A program made the position numbers and the translations under genes. From Alphaproteobacteria bacterium (GTDB taxonomy: Bacteria > Pseudomonadota > Alphaproteobacteria > UBA8366 > GCA-2717185): a DNA stretch of 48,529 nucleotides. Numbering within the stretch: position 1 is the stretch's first letter; each line of letters opens with the position of its first letter. The notes below the pieces were generated by a model, which saw nothing but the letters and a program-made list of their open reading frames with translations, had not been told where the DNA came from and searched no databases. Where the stretch lies: positions 1 to 48,529 of the forward strand of contig JAPKDL010000013.1 in NCBI GenBank assembly GCA_028822585.1, written 5' to 3'. Shown piece after piece: positions 1-9,046 of this stretch.

Positions 1-84
1 TCGCCGCGTTAAGCGCTTAAAGTTGGCAGAAGGTGCGGATGCAAGTTCGTGAAGCTACATCTAGGCCAGGTCCCGGTCTCTATC

Positions 85-1167
85 CTACCTGTCGGTTGTA
101 CGCCATTCTGACAGAATGCTTGTGGCGCTATTAAACTCAAGGCGTTTGTAAAAGGTTTTTACGGCGTTAAATTCTGCTGATTTAGGGTGCACGTCATCGT
201 CAAGTTTGGCGCGAAGAATGACGTAAATCCGCAAAAAATTACCGATTTTAACATCGCACGCCTTACAGACGATCGCCAAAGATTCGCCACCGGCATTGTT
301 CAAAATGGCGGGAATGGCGCCTTGTGGCAAGTCGGAAAATTGCGCGAACAGGGCTCGGAAAGATCGCATACTTTCGGTTTCTAACACGCGAAGAAGGTCT
401 GCCGTCTTGATTGATGGCGTTTGCTCTGGTTCTGTCTCCAGAGACCTCGCTTCAGGAGATGTGGCCGTGGCCCGCTCAAGGACATTGTCAATTTCTGAAC
501 CAAATCTCTGATGGGCTTCCGGGAAGGTGTCGACGATAAAATTTTTCAACACTGCGCTGACCCATCCATACATGCGCGAGGCCAAGTCGGGTGGTAAATC
601 CTCGCGCTGCAACAGTGGTTTTTGAATGGGCGTCATGGTGCGCGACATTTCCACCATTTGCGCCATTGTCTCTCTTCCGATTTGTACTGTCGGGTTACGC
701 AACAGTGAATCAATAACATCGATGTTTTGTGTTTCGACCAGCGCATTGGAAACGTTTTCGGAAAGATGGCGGCGCAATGTCACCGCAATTTGATGTGACG
801 CGGTTTTACCGCGCGCAATCATAATCAAATCGACATCTTCCAGCACAATGCCATCCACCAAGACCGGGTAGGCGACTTCGATTTGATCGTTGGCCAGGAA
901 CAATGCGATGTCATGAGGAAGATCGCCGCGCGTTGCCAAACGTTCCGCAATGGTCCGGCGTACCTCCATTTCCGCATCCCCCACCAATTTACGAAGGATA
1001 TCGAAGGTGATTTCGAGTTCCTTGGTGGATAAACTCGAACTTGTCTGCAAGCACACCTGCAAAATGGATTCCGCCAACGCGCCACGGCCATGCGTGGTGC
1101 GGTCAAGCGCCATCGTCAGCAAGTTTTTAATTTTGCTTAATTTGTTGTCTTGAGCAGCGGGCTCCAT
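85..1167 (-). CDS. DUF2336 domain protein
   Basis: A 360-residue protein with no signal peptide or membrane segment, so probably cytoplasmic. It is almost entirely helical with short HEAT-like units (for example around residues 60-110 and 150-175, with the recurring pattern LLRNPTVQIG). This matches the DUF2336 family, which is found mostly in alphaproteobacteria and has no settled biochemical role. The ATG at 1167 is the first in the frame. The gene stands alone: the next minus-strand gene upstream ends at 1309, leaving about 140 bases that could hold its promoter. Family assignment is from overall appearance and composition; function is unknown. Confidence 0.8.
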   Translation of the reverse strand: MEPAAQDNKLSKIKNLLTMALDRTTHGRGALAESILQVCLQTSSSLSTKELEITFDILRKLVGDAEMEVRRTIAERLATRGDLPHDIALFLANDQIEVAYPVLVDGIVLEDVDLIMIARGKTASHQIAVTLRRHLSENVSNALVETQNIDVIDSLLRNPTVQIGRETMAQMVEMSRTMTPIQKPLLQREDLPPDLASRMYGWVSAVLKNFIVDTFPEAHQRFGSEIDNVLERATATSPEARSLETEPEQTPSIKTADLLRVLETESMRSFRALFAQFSDLPQGAIPAILNNAGGESLAIVCKACDVKIGNFLRIYVILRAKLDDDVHPKSAEFNAVKTFYKRLEFNSATSILSEWRTTDR

Positions 1168-1308
1168 ATTCGTAACGCGCCTCGTTTATTTTGACGTTCG
1201 ACTCAGCGTTTCAAATTTCAACGCTTTTTGTACGATTTAATCCCTAATTTATAAAGAATTCGCGGTCAATCGCCCAGACGTAAGAGCCCATCGAGAAGAC
1301 TTAAAATT

Positions 1309-2319
1309 TCACGAGAATTCGGGGTCATAACAGGCAACGCGATGTCCTGCGTGACCTTCCAGCACGGGTGAAGCGTGTGCGCAGATATCCTGCGCCTTCC
1401 AGCACCGGTTGCGAAACGGACACCCGGAGGGAGGATTTGAGGGGCTCGGCGCTTCACCTTTCAAGATAATACGGCTGGATTTTTTCCGTGTGCTGGAAAA
1501 ATCCAGCGATGGTTCGGCGGAGAGCAGCGCCTTGGTATAGGGGTGGCGGGGATGATTATAAATTTCATCTTTCGCGCCAATTTCAACAATGCGACCCAAA
1601 TACATAACCGCAATACGATGTGACATATGGCGCACCACGGATAGATCATGGGCGATGAACACGTAGGCGATATTGAGACGTTCCTGAATTTCCATCAACA
1701 GATTGACGACTTGTGCCTGAACGGACACGTCGAGGGCGGACACGGGTTCATCACAAATCAAGACTTCTGGATTGAGCGCGATGGCCCGCGCGATACCGAT
1801 GCGTTGGCGTTGTCCACCGGAAAACTCATGAGGGTAGCGTTCAGCATGCTCACGCCGCAAGCCAACGTTTTCCAACAAGGTGCGTACTCGGTCTGCGCGT
1901 TCCGCTTTTGGTGCGGCGTCGGGGTGAATGACCCAAGGTTCGCTGATAATGTTCGCCACGGTCATGCGGGGGTTCAGGGAGGCGTAGGGGTCTTGAAAGA
2001 TGACCTGGAGGCGGCGGCGAATATTTTTCAATTCCATCGAGGTTGCGGTAAAAATATCCTGGCCGTGAAACAGGGCGGCGCCTGCGGTTGGTTCTTCCAG
2101 TCGCAGCAAGGTGCGTGCCACCGTGGATTTTCCGCATCCACTTTCGCCGACAAGGCCCAGCGTTTCGCCGGCGCGTAAGATGAAGCTGACGCCGTCCACC
2201 GCGCGAACAACGTCGGTTTTCCGTGTGGTGGCAAAACCGCCTGTGGCGGGAAAATGTTTAACTAGGTCGCGTATTTCCAGAACAGGGGCTTCAACTGTCC
2301 CGGATGCTTCAACTGTCAT
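1309..2319 (-). CDS. Peptide/nickel-type ABC transporter ATPase (DppF/OppF-like)
   Basis: The second ATP-binding subunit of an importer, 336 residues, acting at the inner face of the cytoplasmic membrane. Walker A is GESGCGKST (about residue 59), the ABC signature is SGGQRQR (about 167), and Walker B is VLICDEPVSALD. The C-terminal extension CPFRNRCWKAQDIC is the cysteine-bearing oligopeptide/dipeptide transporter domain that separates this family from other ABC ATPases. The start overlaps the end of the neighbouring ATPase gene by 11 bases, so the two are translationally coupled. It is the last gene of the five-gene operon. Family membership is clear; substrate (peptide, nickel, glutathione or an amide) cannot be read from the sequence. 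Confidence 0.93.
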   Translation of the reverse strand: MTVEASGTVEAPVLEIRDLVKHFPATGGFATTRKTDVVRAVDGVSFILRAGETLGLVGESGCGKSTVARTLLRLEEPTAGAALFHGQDIFTATSMELKNIRRRLQVIFQDPYASLNPRMTVANIISEPWVIHPDAAPKAERADRVRTLLENVGLRREHAERYPHEFSGGQRQRIGIARAIALNPEVLICDEPVSALDVSVQAQVVNLLMEIQERLNIAYVFIAHDLSVVRHMSHRIAVMYLGRIVEIGAKDEIYNHPRHPYTKALLSAEPSLDFSSTRKKSSRIILKGEAPSPSNPPSGCPFRNRCWKAQDICAHASPVLEGHAGHRVACYDPEFS

Positions 2320-3295
2320 TGAATACCGCCTCTACATGGTGACATTCCGCGATCCGTCTCGGCGTTACCGCGACGCTCGGCGGCTCCTCATTTCGACATA
2401 AATCCGTGGCGAACCTGCATCGCGGATGGAACGCGCAGCCTTTGGGAATCCGCGCTAGGTCGGGTGGCGAACCGATGATGGGTTTCAAGTGCTGACCCAA
2501 ACTATTTGCGCGTGGCACGGAATCCAATAGCGCCAATGTATAGGCGTGTCCTGGTCGCGCGAGGACCTCCGAAACTGGCCCGCGTTCGACCACACGCCCC
2601 GCATACATGACCGCAACATTATCTGCGACATCGGCGACGACGCCAAGGTCATGCGTGATCAGGATCATGGCCATATTCGATTCCGCGCGTAGTTCCTCCA
2701 ATAATTCCATGATCTGGGCTTGCACGGTTACGTCCAACGCCGTCGTCGGTTCGTCGGCGATCAACAGGTCGGGTCCCAATGCAATCGCCATGGCGATCAT
2801 GACCCGTTGGCGCATTCCGCCGGAAAATTGGTGTGCGTAATCCTTGGCGCGGAGCGCCGGGTCGGGAATGCCCACACGATTCAACAAATCGACTGCACGC
2901 GCATTTGCGTCCCGTCCGAACGCGACGCCGTGCGCGCGAAACAATTCTGCAATCTGCCAGCCGACGCTGAACACTGGGTTCAACGACGTCAGCGCGTCCT
3001 GAAACACCATGGCGATTTCCCGCCCGCAATAGTCACGCCATTTCGCAATGGGCATGCCCAAGACGTCTTGGCCTTTGAAACGCACCGCGCCGCCAGTAAT
3101 GAAGGCCGGGGGACTTTGTAGCAACCGCATGACCGCGGCGGCGGTGACGCTTTTGCCGGACCCGCTTTCACCCAGGATAGCCGCGGTTTCACCGGGGTTA
3201 ATTTGAAAGGAAACGCCATTCGCCGCATGAACGATCTCCCCGCCACTGCGGAATTCGATCCGCAGGTCGTCGATTTCAAGGATGGGGTCAGGCAT
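2309..3295 (-). CDS. Peptide/nickel-type ABC transporter ATPase (DppD/OppD-like)
   Basis: The first ATP-binding subunit of the importer, 328 residues. Walker A is GESGSGKS (about residue 41), the signature is FSGGMRQR (about 160), and Walker B is LLIADEPTTALD. The C-terminal CAFHPRCRFATDLC segment is the oligopeptide-transporter ATPase C-terminal domain. It begins 8 bases inside the permease gene before it and ends inside the next ATPase gene, so the three are tightly coupled. Paired DppD/DppF ATPases are the normal arrangement for this family and act as a heterodimer under the two permeases. Confidence 0.93.
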   Translation of the reverse strand: MPDPILEIDDLRIEFRSGGEIVHAANGVSFQINPGETAAILGESGSGKSVTAAAVMRLLQSPPAFITGGAVRFKGQDVLGMPIAKWRDYCGREIAMVFQDALTSLNPVFSVGWQIAELFRAHGVAFGRDANARAVDLLNRVGIPDPALRAKDYAHQFSGGMRQRVMIAMAIALGPDLLIADEPTTALDVTVQAQIMELLEELRAESNMAMILITHDLGVVADVADNVAVMYAGRVVERGPVSEVLARPGHAYTLALLDSVPRANSLGQHLKPIIGSPPDLARIPKGCAFHPRCRFATDLCRNEEPPSVAVTPRRIAECHHVEAVFNDS

Positions 3296-4217
3296 CGGTT
3301 TGCCCTGATTTTTTGCCGCTCGAATCCTCTAGCCGCCAACGCTGCTCCGGATCACTCACCACGCGCAGCCAGTTTGAGAGAATGTTTCCCGACAGCGTCG
3401 CCATCATAATCGCCAGACCTGGGAGGAAGGCCAGCCACCAGGCCTGACTCAAATAATTGCGGCCTGCAGCGACCATCAAGCCCCAGGTGATTTCCGGTGG
3501 CTGGATGCCGATGCCGAGAAAGCTGAGGCTGGATTCCGCCAACATCACAATGGAAAAATCAACAGTTAGTATGGTCAACAAAGTGGGTGCGACGACGGGC
3601 GTGATATGACGGCGCAATATATGATACCTGCTGCCGCCCAACGCTCGCGCTGCATCGACGAAGACGCGTTCACGAATTTCAAGAACTTCCGCCCGGGTCA
3701 CTCGCAGATAGATCGGCAGTCGTGTGATCGCCAACACGATCACCAGATTGGTTACGTTGGGTTCTAGGATATACAGGACGACGACCGCTAATAGCAGCGA
3801 GGGGAAGCTTTGGAGGATATCGGCGAAGCGCATGATGACATGGCCAACGCTGCGCCCGACATACCCCGCGATCATGCCGAGGATGCCGCCGACGATCATT
3901 GCGACAAACACGGCGCTTAACGCGATGGCCAATGTGTTCCGCGAGGCGACGATCAAGCGCGCCAGCATGGGCCGACCCAGCGCGTCACCGCCCAGATACA
4001 TAAGCCAGCCATGTTCAAGCGACCCCGGCGGCAGGTTGCGGGCGCGCAAATTCAACTTTGTCGCAGCGTCCTCAAACAATAACGGCCCGAACAGGAAACA
4101 CAGGGTGAGCACAAAAAGCCAAAGGGCGGCGACCAGCGCGAAGCGGTCTCGAAGCAGCATACGCCACCACGGCGAGCCACGCCGAATGATGAGGGATTCT
4201 TGTTCCGCTGTTGTCAT
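3288..4217 (-). CDS. ABC transporter permease (DppC/OppC-like)
   Basis: An integral membrane permease of about 309 residues from the preferred ATG at 4217. A longer frame opens at 4262, but that would overlap the previous gene by 35 bases, and the extra residues do not look like family sequence. A cytoplasmic N-terminus with the DppC-type SPWWRMLLRDRFALVAALWLF first membrane helix is followed by the binding-protein-dependent transport core. The EAA-type cytoplasmic loop is at VDAARALGGSRYHILRRHI, where the ATPases dock. It lies 10 bases after the DppB-like gene and overlaps the DppD-like gene by 8 bases. Confidence 0.92.
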   Translation of the reverse strand: MTTAEQESLIIRRGSPWWRMLLRDRFALVAALWLFVLTLCFLFGPLLFEDAATKLNLRARNLPPGSLEHGWLMYLGGDALGRPMLARLIVASRNTLAIALSAVFVAMIVGGILGMIAGYVGRSVGHVIMRFADILQSFPSLLLAVVVLYILEPNVTNLVIVLAITRLPIYLRVTRAEVLEIRERVFVDAARALGGSRYHILRRHITPVVAPTLLTILTVDFSIVMLAESSLSFLGIGIQPPEITWGLMVAAGRNYLSQAWWLAFLPGLAIMMATLSGNILSNWLRVVSDPEQRWRLEDSSGKKSGQTDA

Positions 4218-4227
4218 GATGTTGAGT

Positions 4228-5145
4228 TCATTGGTGACGTATCCGCGGGTCAAGCGCGACATACAGAAAATCGATTGCGATATTTAGCAGAAAAATAGCC
4301 GTCGCGGTTACCATGATCGTCGCCTGCACGGTGGGGAAATCGCGTTGCATAACGGAATCGATCATAAGCTTGCCGACGCCGGGCCATCCGAACACGGTCT
4401 CTACAATGACTGCGCCGTTAATCATGCCGACGGTCAAATCGCCGGCGACAGTGACAATAGACAGGCAGGCGTTGCGTAATGCGTGCACGAAGATGACCGC
4501 AGTTTCCCCAACACCCTTGGCGCGTGCTGTTTTAACATAGGCTGATGACAGTGCGCCCAACATGGCGGCACGCACAACCTGGACCATCAAACCGAACGGG
4601 CGCAGCATCAGCACGCCGATGGGTAATATCCAGTAGGGCAAATCCCCAACCCCCGATGTGGGTAACCATCGAAGGGTGACGGCGAAGATCAAAATGCCAG
4701 TGATGGCGATCCAAAAATCGGGCGCACTGGCACCGGCGAGCGAGGCCATCGAGCTGATCCGGTCGAAGACACCGCCGGGTTTATAGGCGGCGATGGCACC
4801 AACGATGATAGCAAGCGTGATCGACAAGACCATGGCGACTCCGGCCAACGCCAATGTCGTCGGATAGGCTTCCAGTACCAATTCCATGGCCGGGCGTTGC
4901 TTGCGCAGGGAATAACCAAGGTCGCCGTTGGAAACGTCTTTGAGGAAGACCAGGAATTGTTCCGCCGAAGGTCGGTCAAACCCATGTTTGTGCGCGAATT
5001 CCTTCCGGGTTTCGAGCGACGCGTCGATGGGCAGGTACAAATCGGTCGGGTCGCCTGTCAAGCGGACAAGAAAAAACACAGCTAGAATTAAGCCGATCAA
5101 GGCGATGGCGCTGTGCAGCGCGCGACGTCCGAGGAAACTCGCCAT
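4228..5145 (-). CDS. ABC transporter permease (DppB/OppB-like)
   Basis: The first permease subunit, 305 residues, with about six hydrophobic segments. The N-terminal helix (ALIGLILAVFFLVRL) and the following GDPTDLYLP stretch are typical of DppB/GsiC proteins, which carry a conserved periplasmic segment after the first helix. The cytoplasmic EAA-like loop is at YVKTARAKGVGETAVIFVHALRNA in reduced form, and the C-terminal ERDFP-like motif appears as MQRDFPTVQA. It follows the substrate-binding protein gene by 90 bases, a gap that holds a stem-loop, and precedes the second permease by 10 bases. Confidence 0.92.
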   Translation of the reverse strand: MASFLGRRALHSAIALIGLILAVFFLVRLTGDPTDLYLPIDASLETRKEFAHKHGFDRPSAEQFLVFLKDVSNGDLGYSLRKQRPAMELVLEAYPTTLALAGVAMVLSITLAIIVGAIAAYKPGGVFDRISSMASLAGASAPDFWIAITGILIFAVTLRWLPTSGVGDLPYWILPIGVLMLRPFGLMVQVVRAAMLGALSSAYVKTARAKGVGETAVIFVHALRNACLSIVTVAGDLTVGMINGAVIVETVFGWPGVGKLMIDSVMQRDFPTVQATIMVTATAIFLLNIAIDFLYVALDPRIRHQ

Positions 5146-5185
5146 AAATTAGGGCCTGTCCGTAAAGAGGACGGGAAAAGAAGGG

Positions 5186-5212
5186 GCGGTCCGGGTTTCA
5201 AAACCGGACCGC
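5186..5212 (-). terminator. Intercistronic stem-loop below the binding-protein gene
   Basis: A perfect 9-base inverted repeat (GCGGTCCGG and its complement, 9-base loop) lies 24 bases after the binding-protein stop codon. On the minus strand it is followed by a pyrimidine tract, CCCCTTCTTTTCCC. This position and form fit a partial terminator or a 3' stabilising hairpin, the usual way importer operons make more binding protein than membrane components. The U-run is interrupted, so full termination is unlikely. Confidence 0.55.
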
Positions 5213-5235
5213 TAACTTGTTGTCGAAACGCGGCT

Positions 5236-6777
5236 CTACTTGAACGACATTTCCTCGAGGTGCAGTTCGCTGTTGGTCGAAATGCTCGGCGTGAAGTTGA
5301 TCCGGCCGCCGACCCGCGAATACCCAACCATGTGATACATCCACACATCGGAGGTGATGTCTTCGTAGATGATCCGGTTGACTTCCTGCCACGTCTTACG
5401 ACGTTCGTCGCCCGACATTGTGGACGCTTTAGATATCAATTCGTCCATGGGTTTATTGCAAATCGACGATTGTGCACCGCCACAGGCGAATTTGTTGAAC
5501 ACCGAGAACACGGCGTCACCGTTGTTATTGTCGTGTTGCGCCTGCAACAGAATGGCCCCACGATTTTTGTCATACGGTTTGGTCAGATATTTCAACCAAC
5601 TACCTACTTCCATCATACGCAATTTCACGTTCAACCCGACGTCCTGGAACATGGACATCATGGCTTCCATCGCTTCGGTACCGTTGGGATAAATATTGGT
5701 CCGACCGATGATGACTATTTCCTTGCCCACCGGCACGCCCGCTGCTTTTGCTTCGGCGATGAGTTTCTTCGCCATGGCGGGGTCGTATTTACGCACTTTC
5801 AGGGCCGGATTGTGGCCGTTGATGCTGGGCACAATAATTTGCGTAGCATGCTCAATGTCTTTCGACAGGATACTCCCGATTAAGGCGTCCCGGTCGAACG
5901 CGTAATTCAACGCCAGCCGCACCCGTTTGTCGTTCAGCGGTGCCTGCGTAATGTCGATCCGCAAGCGGGTGGTTTCGGAATTAGGATAGCTGAAATCCAT
6001 TTTGGGATTGGTGGCGTCCTGCACTGCGATATTAGGTGCTATATCGGCTTCGCCGACTTCTACCATGGCCGCGCGAACCGTAGATTCCGAGCGCCAGATA
6101 TAACGCGCGCCTTCTACCACTGGTTTTTTGCCCCAGTATCCGTTGAAGCGTTTCAGGGTAATTTCCTGACCCGGCGTCCATTTATCAAAAACATAAGGGC
6201 CAGTGCCAATCGGGTTCAACACGAGTTTGTCGGTCCGTGTGTTTGGTGAGGACAGCGAAACAACGCCCATCCGGGTCGGCAGAATCGGTACGGGCTTGTT
6301 GGCGCTGATATCGAGCGTGTGGCTGCCAACCGCTTTTGTCGATAGCTTCAGGTCGCCAAAGGATTTCGTGCGTGTTTCGCAATCCAGCTTCGAATCCATC
6401 GTGCGTGAAATGGCCTTTGATGCGTTTGTGGCGTTAAAGTCGGCGCCGTCGTGGAACTTGACGCCCTTGCGAAGTTCAAACCGCCAGGTTGTCGCGTTTA
6501 CCTTAGTCCAGGATGTCGCCAGCCGGGGCCGGATCGTCCCGTCTTTTGGATCGATTTCCGTCAGCGTCTCGACAATATTCTGCTTGGCAACGCGGCCTAC
6601 CGTTGATCGGTTCGCGTTGCAGCCGTCAAGACCTTCGGGTTCTTCCGATAAGACGACTGTAACAATTTTCTGCGCCTGGGCGCTGTGAAGCGCGCCGGTG
6701 ACGCCCAAGACGGCTGTTACAGCAGCCGCAGCCGTCAGCCACCGGCCCGCGCCATGCCTGCTTGTCATTTGTTTCAT
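5236..6777 (-). CDS. Extracellular solute-binding protein, family 5
   Basis: The periplasmic receptor of the importer, 513 residues from the ATG at 6777. That start is chosen because GGGGGAG lies 8 bases upstream and because it leaves a clean signal peptide: a charged N-terminus (MKQMTSRHGAGR), a hydrophobic core, and cleavage after HSAQA at about residue 35. The frame itself opens earlier, at 6840. The mature part has the family-5 signature region (ATTWRFELRKGVKFHDGADF near residues 90-110) and ends without a membrane anchor. It is the first gene of the operon with the two permeases and two ATPases. The ligand is not predictable. Confidence 0.92.
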   Translation of the reverse strand: MKQMTSRHGAGRWLTAAAAVTAVLGVTGALHSAQAQKIVTVVLSEEPEGLDGCNANRSTVGRVAKQNIVETLTEIDPKDGTIRPRLATSWTKVNATTWRFELRKGVKFHDGADFNATNASKAISRTMDSKLDCETRTKSFGDLKLSTKAVGSHTLDISANKPVPILPTRMGVVSLSSPNTRTDKLVLNPIGTGPYVFDKWTPGQEITLKRFNGYWGKKPVVEGARYIWRSESTVRAAMVEVGEADIAPNIAVQDATNPKMDFSYPNSETTRLRIDITQAPLNDKRVRLALNYAFDRDALIGSILSKDIEHATQIIVPSINGHNPALKVRKYDPAMAKKLIAEAKAAGVPVGKEIVIIGRTNIYPNGTEAMEAMMSMFQDVGLNVKLRMMEVGSWLKYLTKPYDKNRGAILLQAQHDNNNGDAVFSVFNKFACGGAQSSICNKPMDELISKASTMSGDERRKTWQEVNRIIYEDITSDVWMYHMVGYSRVGGRINFTPSISTNSELHLEEMSFK

Positions 6778-6868
6778 ATCTATTACTCCCCCATTGATTG
6801 CACTTTTCGCTACAATGAATGTATGCTTGCGTACTCGCAACTACCTGTCAAGCGAACGCAAAACCCGC

Positions 6869-7691
6869 TCATGTTATATGGGGGAAACGAACCGTTACTG
6901 CGGTGTCAATTCCGGGCGTACTGGCCAGCGATAGGGACTCGTGGGGAACTTTCGACAGCGCCTTGGAGAGGGGCAACCCTAACTCCGAACCTTCATGGTT
7001 GCGGGAAAAGCGGCCGTCAACTTGGCCAAATGCAGATAACGCTTCGGAAACGTCACTTGCCTCGATTCTAATGCCGTGATCCTGAACAGTTAGGGCGGCA
7101 TGTCCATTTTCCTGTGTGCACGCGACATTAAAGTCGCTGCCTACATGGAAAAAAAATTAATTCCGGTGCTAATCAGATTAACCAAAAATTATTTGACCAT
7201 ACGTTCATCGACTAATAGTTTCGGCATGTTGTCGCCGATAGAGAAATTCAATTTGATTTTTTTTACGACAGACGGTTCATAAAAAGAATTTTGTCGCCAT
7301 CGATTTTTTACTTCATCACGCCTGTGAATCCGATAATCGAATTCAAGGGCGTCCGTAATTCGTGGCTCATATTGGCGAAATAGGGAGCGTCTTTGGCTTC
7401 CTTCTATTCCTTTGTCCGTACTTTATCAATGAAGCCGACAAACAGGTTGGGCGTTGGGTCGACGATGCCGCAAAATTGCCCGGTGATCGCCCGTAAATTG
7501 ACCTCCGCTTTGGAAATTCAGAACAAGACGCTTTCAGTAATGCGGGACGCTTCCGATTTACCTTGTGCTCGCCATTCTAGATTGGCGGCGTTCTTTAGAC
7601 GTTCGCTCTGCAGGGTTGATGCGCTAACGCCAGCGAAGACGAGCCCAATAACAATCAGGGGCGAAAATACCGACTTAACGTCAAACGTCAT
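6869..7691 (-). pseudogene. Decayed sensor histidine kinase
   Basis: No long ORF exists here, but the minus strand, read across three frames, spells out most of a sensor kinase. From the ATG at 7691: a membrane helix (SVFSPLIVIGLVFAGVSA) and the start of a CHASE-like sensor region, with an in-frame TGA at 7518-7520. The same frame continues to a second stop at 7404-7406 and then the dimerisation/H-box FANMSHELRTPLNSIIGF at about 7330-7380, whose His is intact, followed by a TAA at 7308-7310. A second frame holds the N-box region MPKLLVDERMVK then FLVNL (about 7150-7227), with a stop inside. A third frame, open from 7129 to 6869, holds the G1/G2 ATP-binding part (LTVQDHGIRIEASD, then EGSELGLPLSK). 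Large internal deletions shorten it to about 820 bases. No intact response regulator is nearby. Confidence 0.85.
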
Positions 7692-7918
7692 GACTTCTCT
7701 AACCTCGAGGAATTTATTATTTTAATTCTTAGCGCCAGAAGAGGCGCTGCATGATGTTATTCTACGTAAAAGTAAGATAAACCCCATATAGATTTTAGGC
7801 GAAAGTTACCAACATCTACCTGCAATTGCGACGTGTTGTTTTGGGTGAATTTGCAGAATATATCCATGATATTCGGAATTTAGTTTAGAATTTACGCTGA
7901 CGTGTAAGGGAACAAGAA

Positions 7919-8671
7919 ATGACGAACTGGAAACCACCTTACACTTGGGAAGAACGCCTGAAATATACGCTGGTCCCCCCGTCCCTTTATATCCGTTATC
8001 GAGTTGCAAAGGAGCGGCGGCGCGGCGAGCAGGAAATTCATTTGCTGCCCTATTTGTCCGACCCTGGGCGCATCAGTTTGGATGTTGGCGCGCATAAGGG
8101 CGTTTATTCATGGGCGTTGCGTTATCATTCCCGGCGCGTTTACGCTTTTGAACCCAACCCTAAAATTTTTCCAATTTTAAAACGAATTGCGCGGGGCAAT
8201 ATCGAAGCCTCGCCGGTTGCGCTTTCCAATGAAACAGGAACAGCGACTTTTAGGGTGCCGCGACACCGGCGCGGCGGGTTTTCAAATCAGGGCGGCAGCT
8301 TGAGCACTGTAAAGGTGTCCGGCGAACACGTTGGCGTCGAAGTCGAAACGCGGCGTATCGATGATCTTGGGTTGCGCGATATTGGATTCATCAAGATTGA
8401 CGTTGAGGGTTTTGAACAGGAAGTGTTAGCGGGCGCGGCAGACTCCATTGCCCGAGACCGCCCCACCATGCTGATCGAGTTGGAGGAAGCACATACGGGA
8501 GTTCCAATCGAAGACGCATTGGACGTCGTCTTGCGCCTTGGTTATCGCGGCTTGTTTCTGCGACGAGGCGTCTTGTGTCCGTTGGATGCATTTGACGGAT
8601 CGCGGTTTCACCGCAACGTCGAACGCCCGGAAGATTATGTCTTCAACTTTATTTTTCTGCCACTAGGCTGA
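7919..8671 (+). CDS. FkbM-family methyltransferase
   Basis: A 250-residue SAM-dependent methyltransferase. SAM motif I is SLDVGAHKG (residues 53-61), followed by YAFEPNP (the acidic residue that binds the ribose) near 75. The FkbM hallmark FIKIDVEGFEQEVLAGA lies near 155-170, with PTMLIELEE after it. FkbM enzymes O-methylate sugars, polyketides or other small molecules; the acceptor here is unknown. The ATG at 7919 has AAGGGAAC a few bases upstream. It is flanked by two gene relics and has no functional neighbour, so context gives no substrate clue. The approximately 225 bases before it are AT-rich and hold no gene. Confidence 0.9.
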   Translation: MTNWKPPYTWEERLKYTLVPPSLYIRYRVAKERRRGEQEIHLLPYLSDPGRISLDVGAHKGVYSWALRYHSRRVYAFEPNPKIFPILKRIARGNIEASPVALSNETGTATFRVPRHRRGGFSNQGGSLSTVKVSGEHVGVEVETRRIDDLGLRDIGFIKIDVEGFEQEVLAGAADSIARDRPTMLIELEEAHTGVPIEDALDVVLRLGYRGLFLRRGVLCPLDAFDGSRFHRNVERPEDYVFNFIFLPLG

Positions 8672-8762
8672 TGTTTCGGAAGTACGCCCCATAAAATGGT
8701 ACGGAATTCTGTATCTGAATTACATTAGATTCAATAATTAGTGCGCTGATTCACGCAAATTC

Positions 8763-8964
8763 CTATAAATTGAATTTCACGATTAGGCCACCAATGGGTT
8801 CCTGGGGTGAACAGGTTTTGACGGTTTGCGTCATCATCGACGCGACCGGCATATCTAGCGGGTTGGTGCCGTGTTTCGCCAGATTGGTAACAATGTCCCG
8901 TTCCGAAATTGTGGGCCGAATGGTTTCGACCATCATTGCCTTTAAATTTAATATGAGTTGTCAT
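8763..8964 (-). pseudogene. Decayed CBS-domain protein
   Basis: On the minus strand, an ATG at 8964 with GGAGG about 11 bases upstream opens the frame MTTHIKFKGNDG. The sequence then shifts frame at about 8936 into an ORF (8763-8936) reading VETIRPT, ISERDIVTNLAKHG, then DMPVASMMTQTVKTCSPQEPIGGL. These are the recognisable start of a first CBS domain, the SERDIVR-type end of it, and the LMT-type start of a second. About 45 residues between RPT and ISERD are missing compared with normal paired-CBS proteins, and the end is truncated at a TAG. It lies just after the cytochrome c maturation operon. The rest of the 8672-9046 gap shows nothing further. Confidence 0.75.
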
Positions 8965-9046
8965 TCATGGGTACGCCTCCTCGCCTTTTTTTATTAAGGC
9001 CAAAAGTTCATAACTCCGCCGTATTATAACCTTACTGGCCTACATT

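Noticed and set aside
9-20. Palindrome TTAAGCGCTTAA
   Set aside because: A single 12-base palindrome at the window edge with no associated gene start or second copy.
1205-1229. Hairpin AGCGTT/AACGCT followed by five T on the plus strand
   Set aside because: The stem is only six bases and no plus-strand gene ends there; it lies in the promoter region of the minus-strand DUF2336 gene.
6685-7071. Plus-strand ORFs in the gap before the FkbM gene
   Set aside because: They are antisense to the readable histidine kinase relic and have no family features.
7731-7748. Inverted repeat AGCGCC/GGCGCT
   Set aside because: It sits upstream of the dead histidine kinase and has no U-run on either strand; nothing links it to a regulator.
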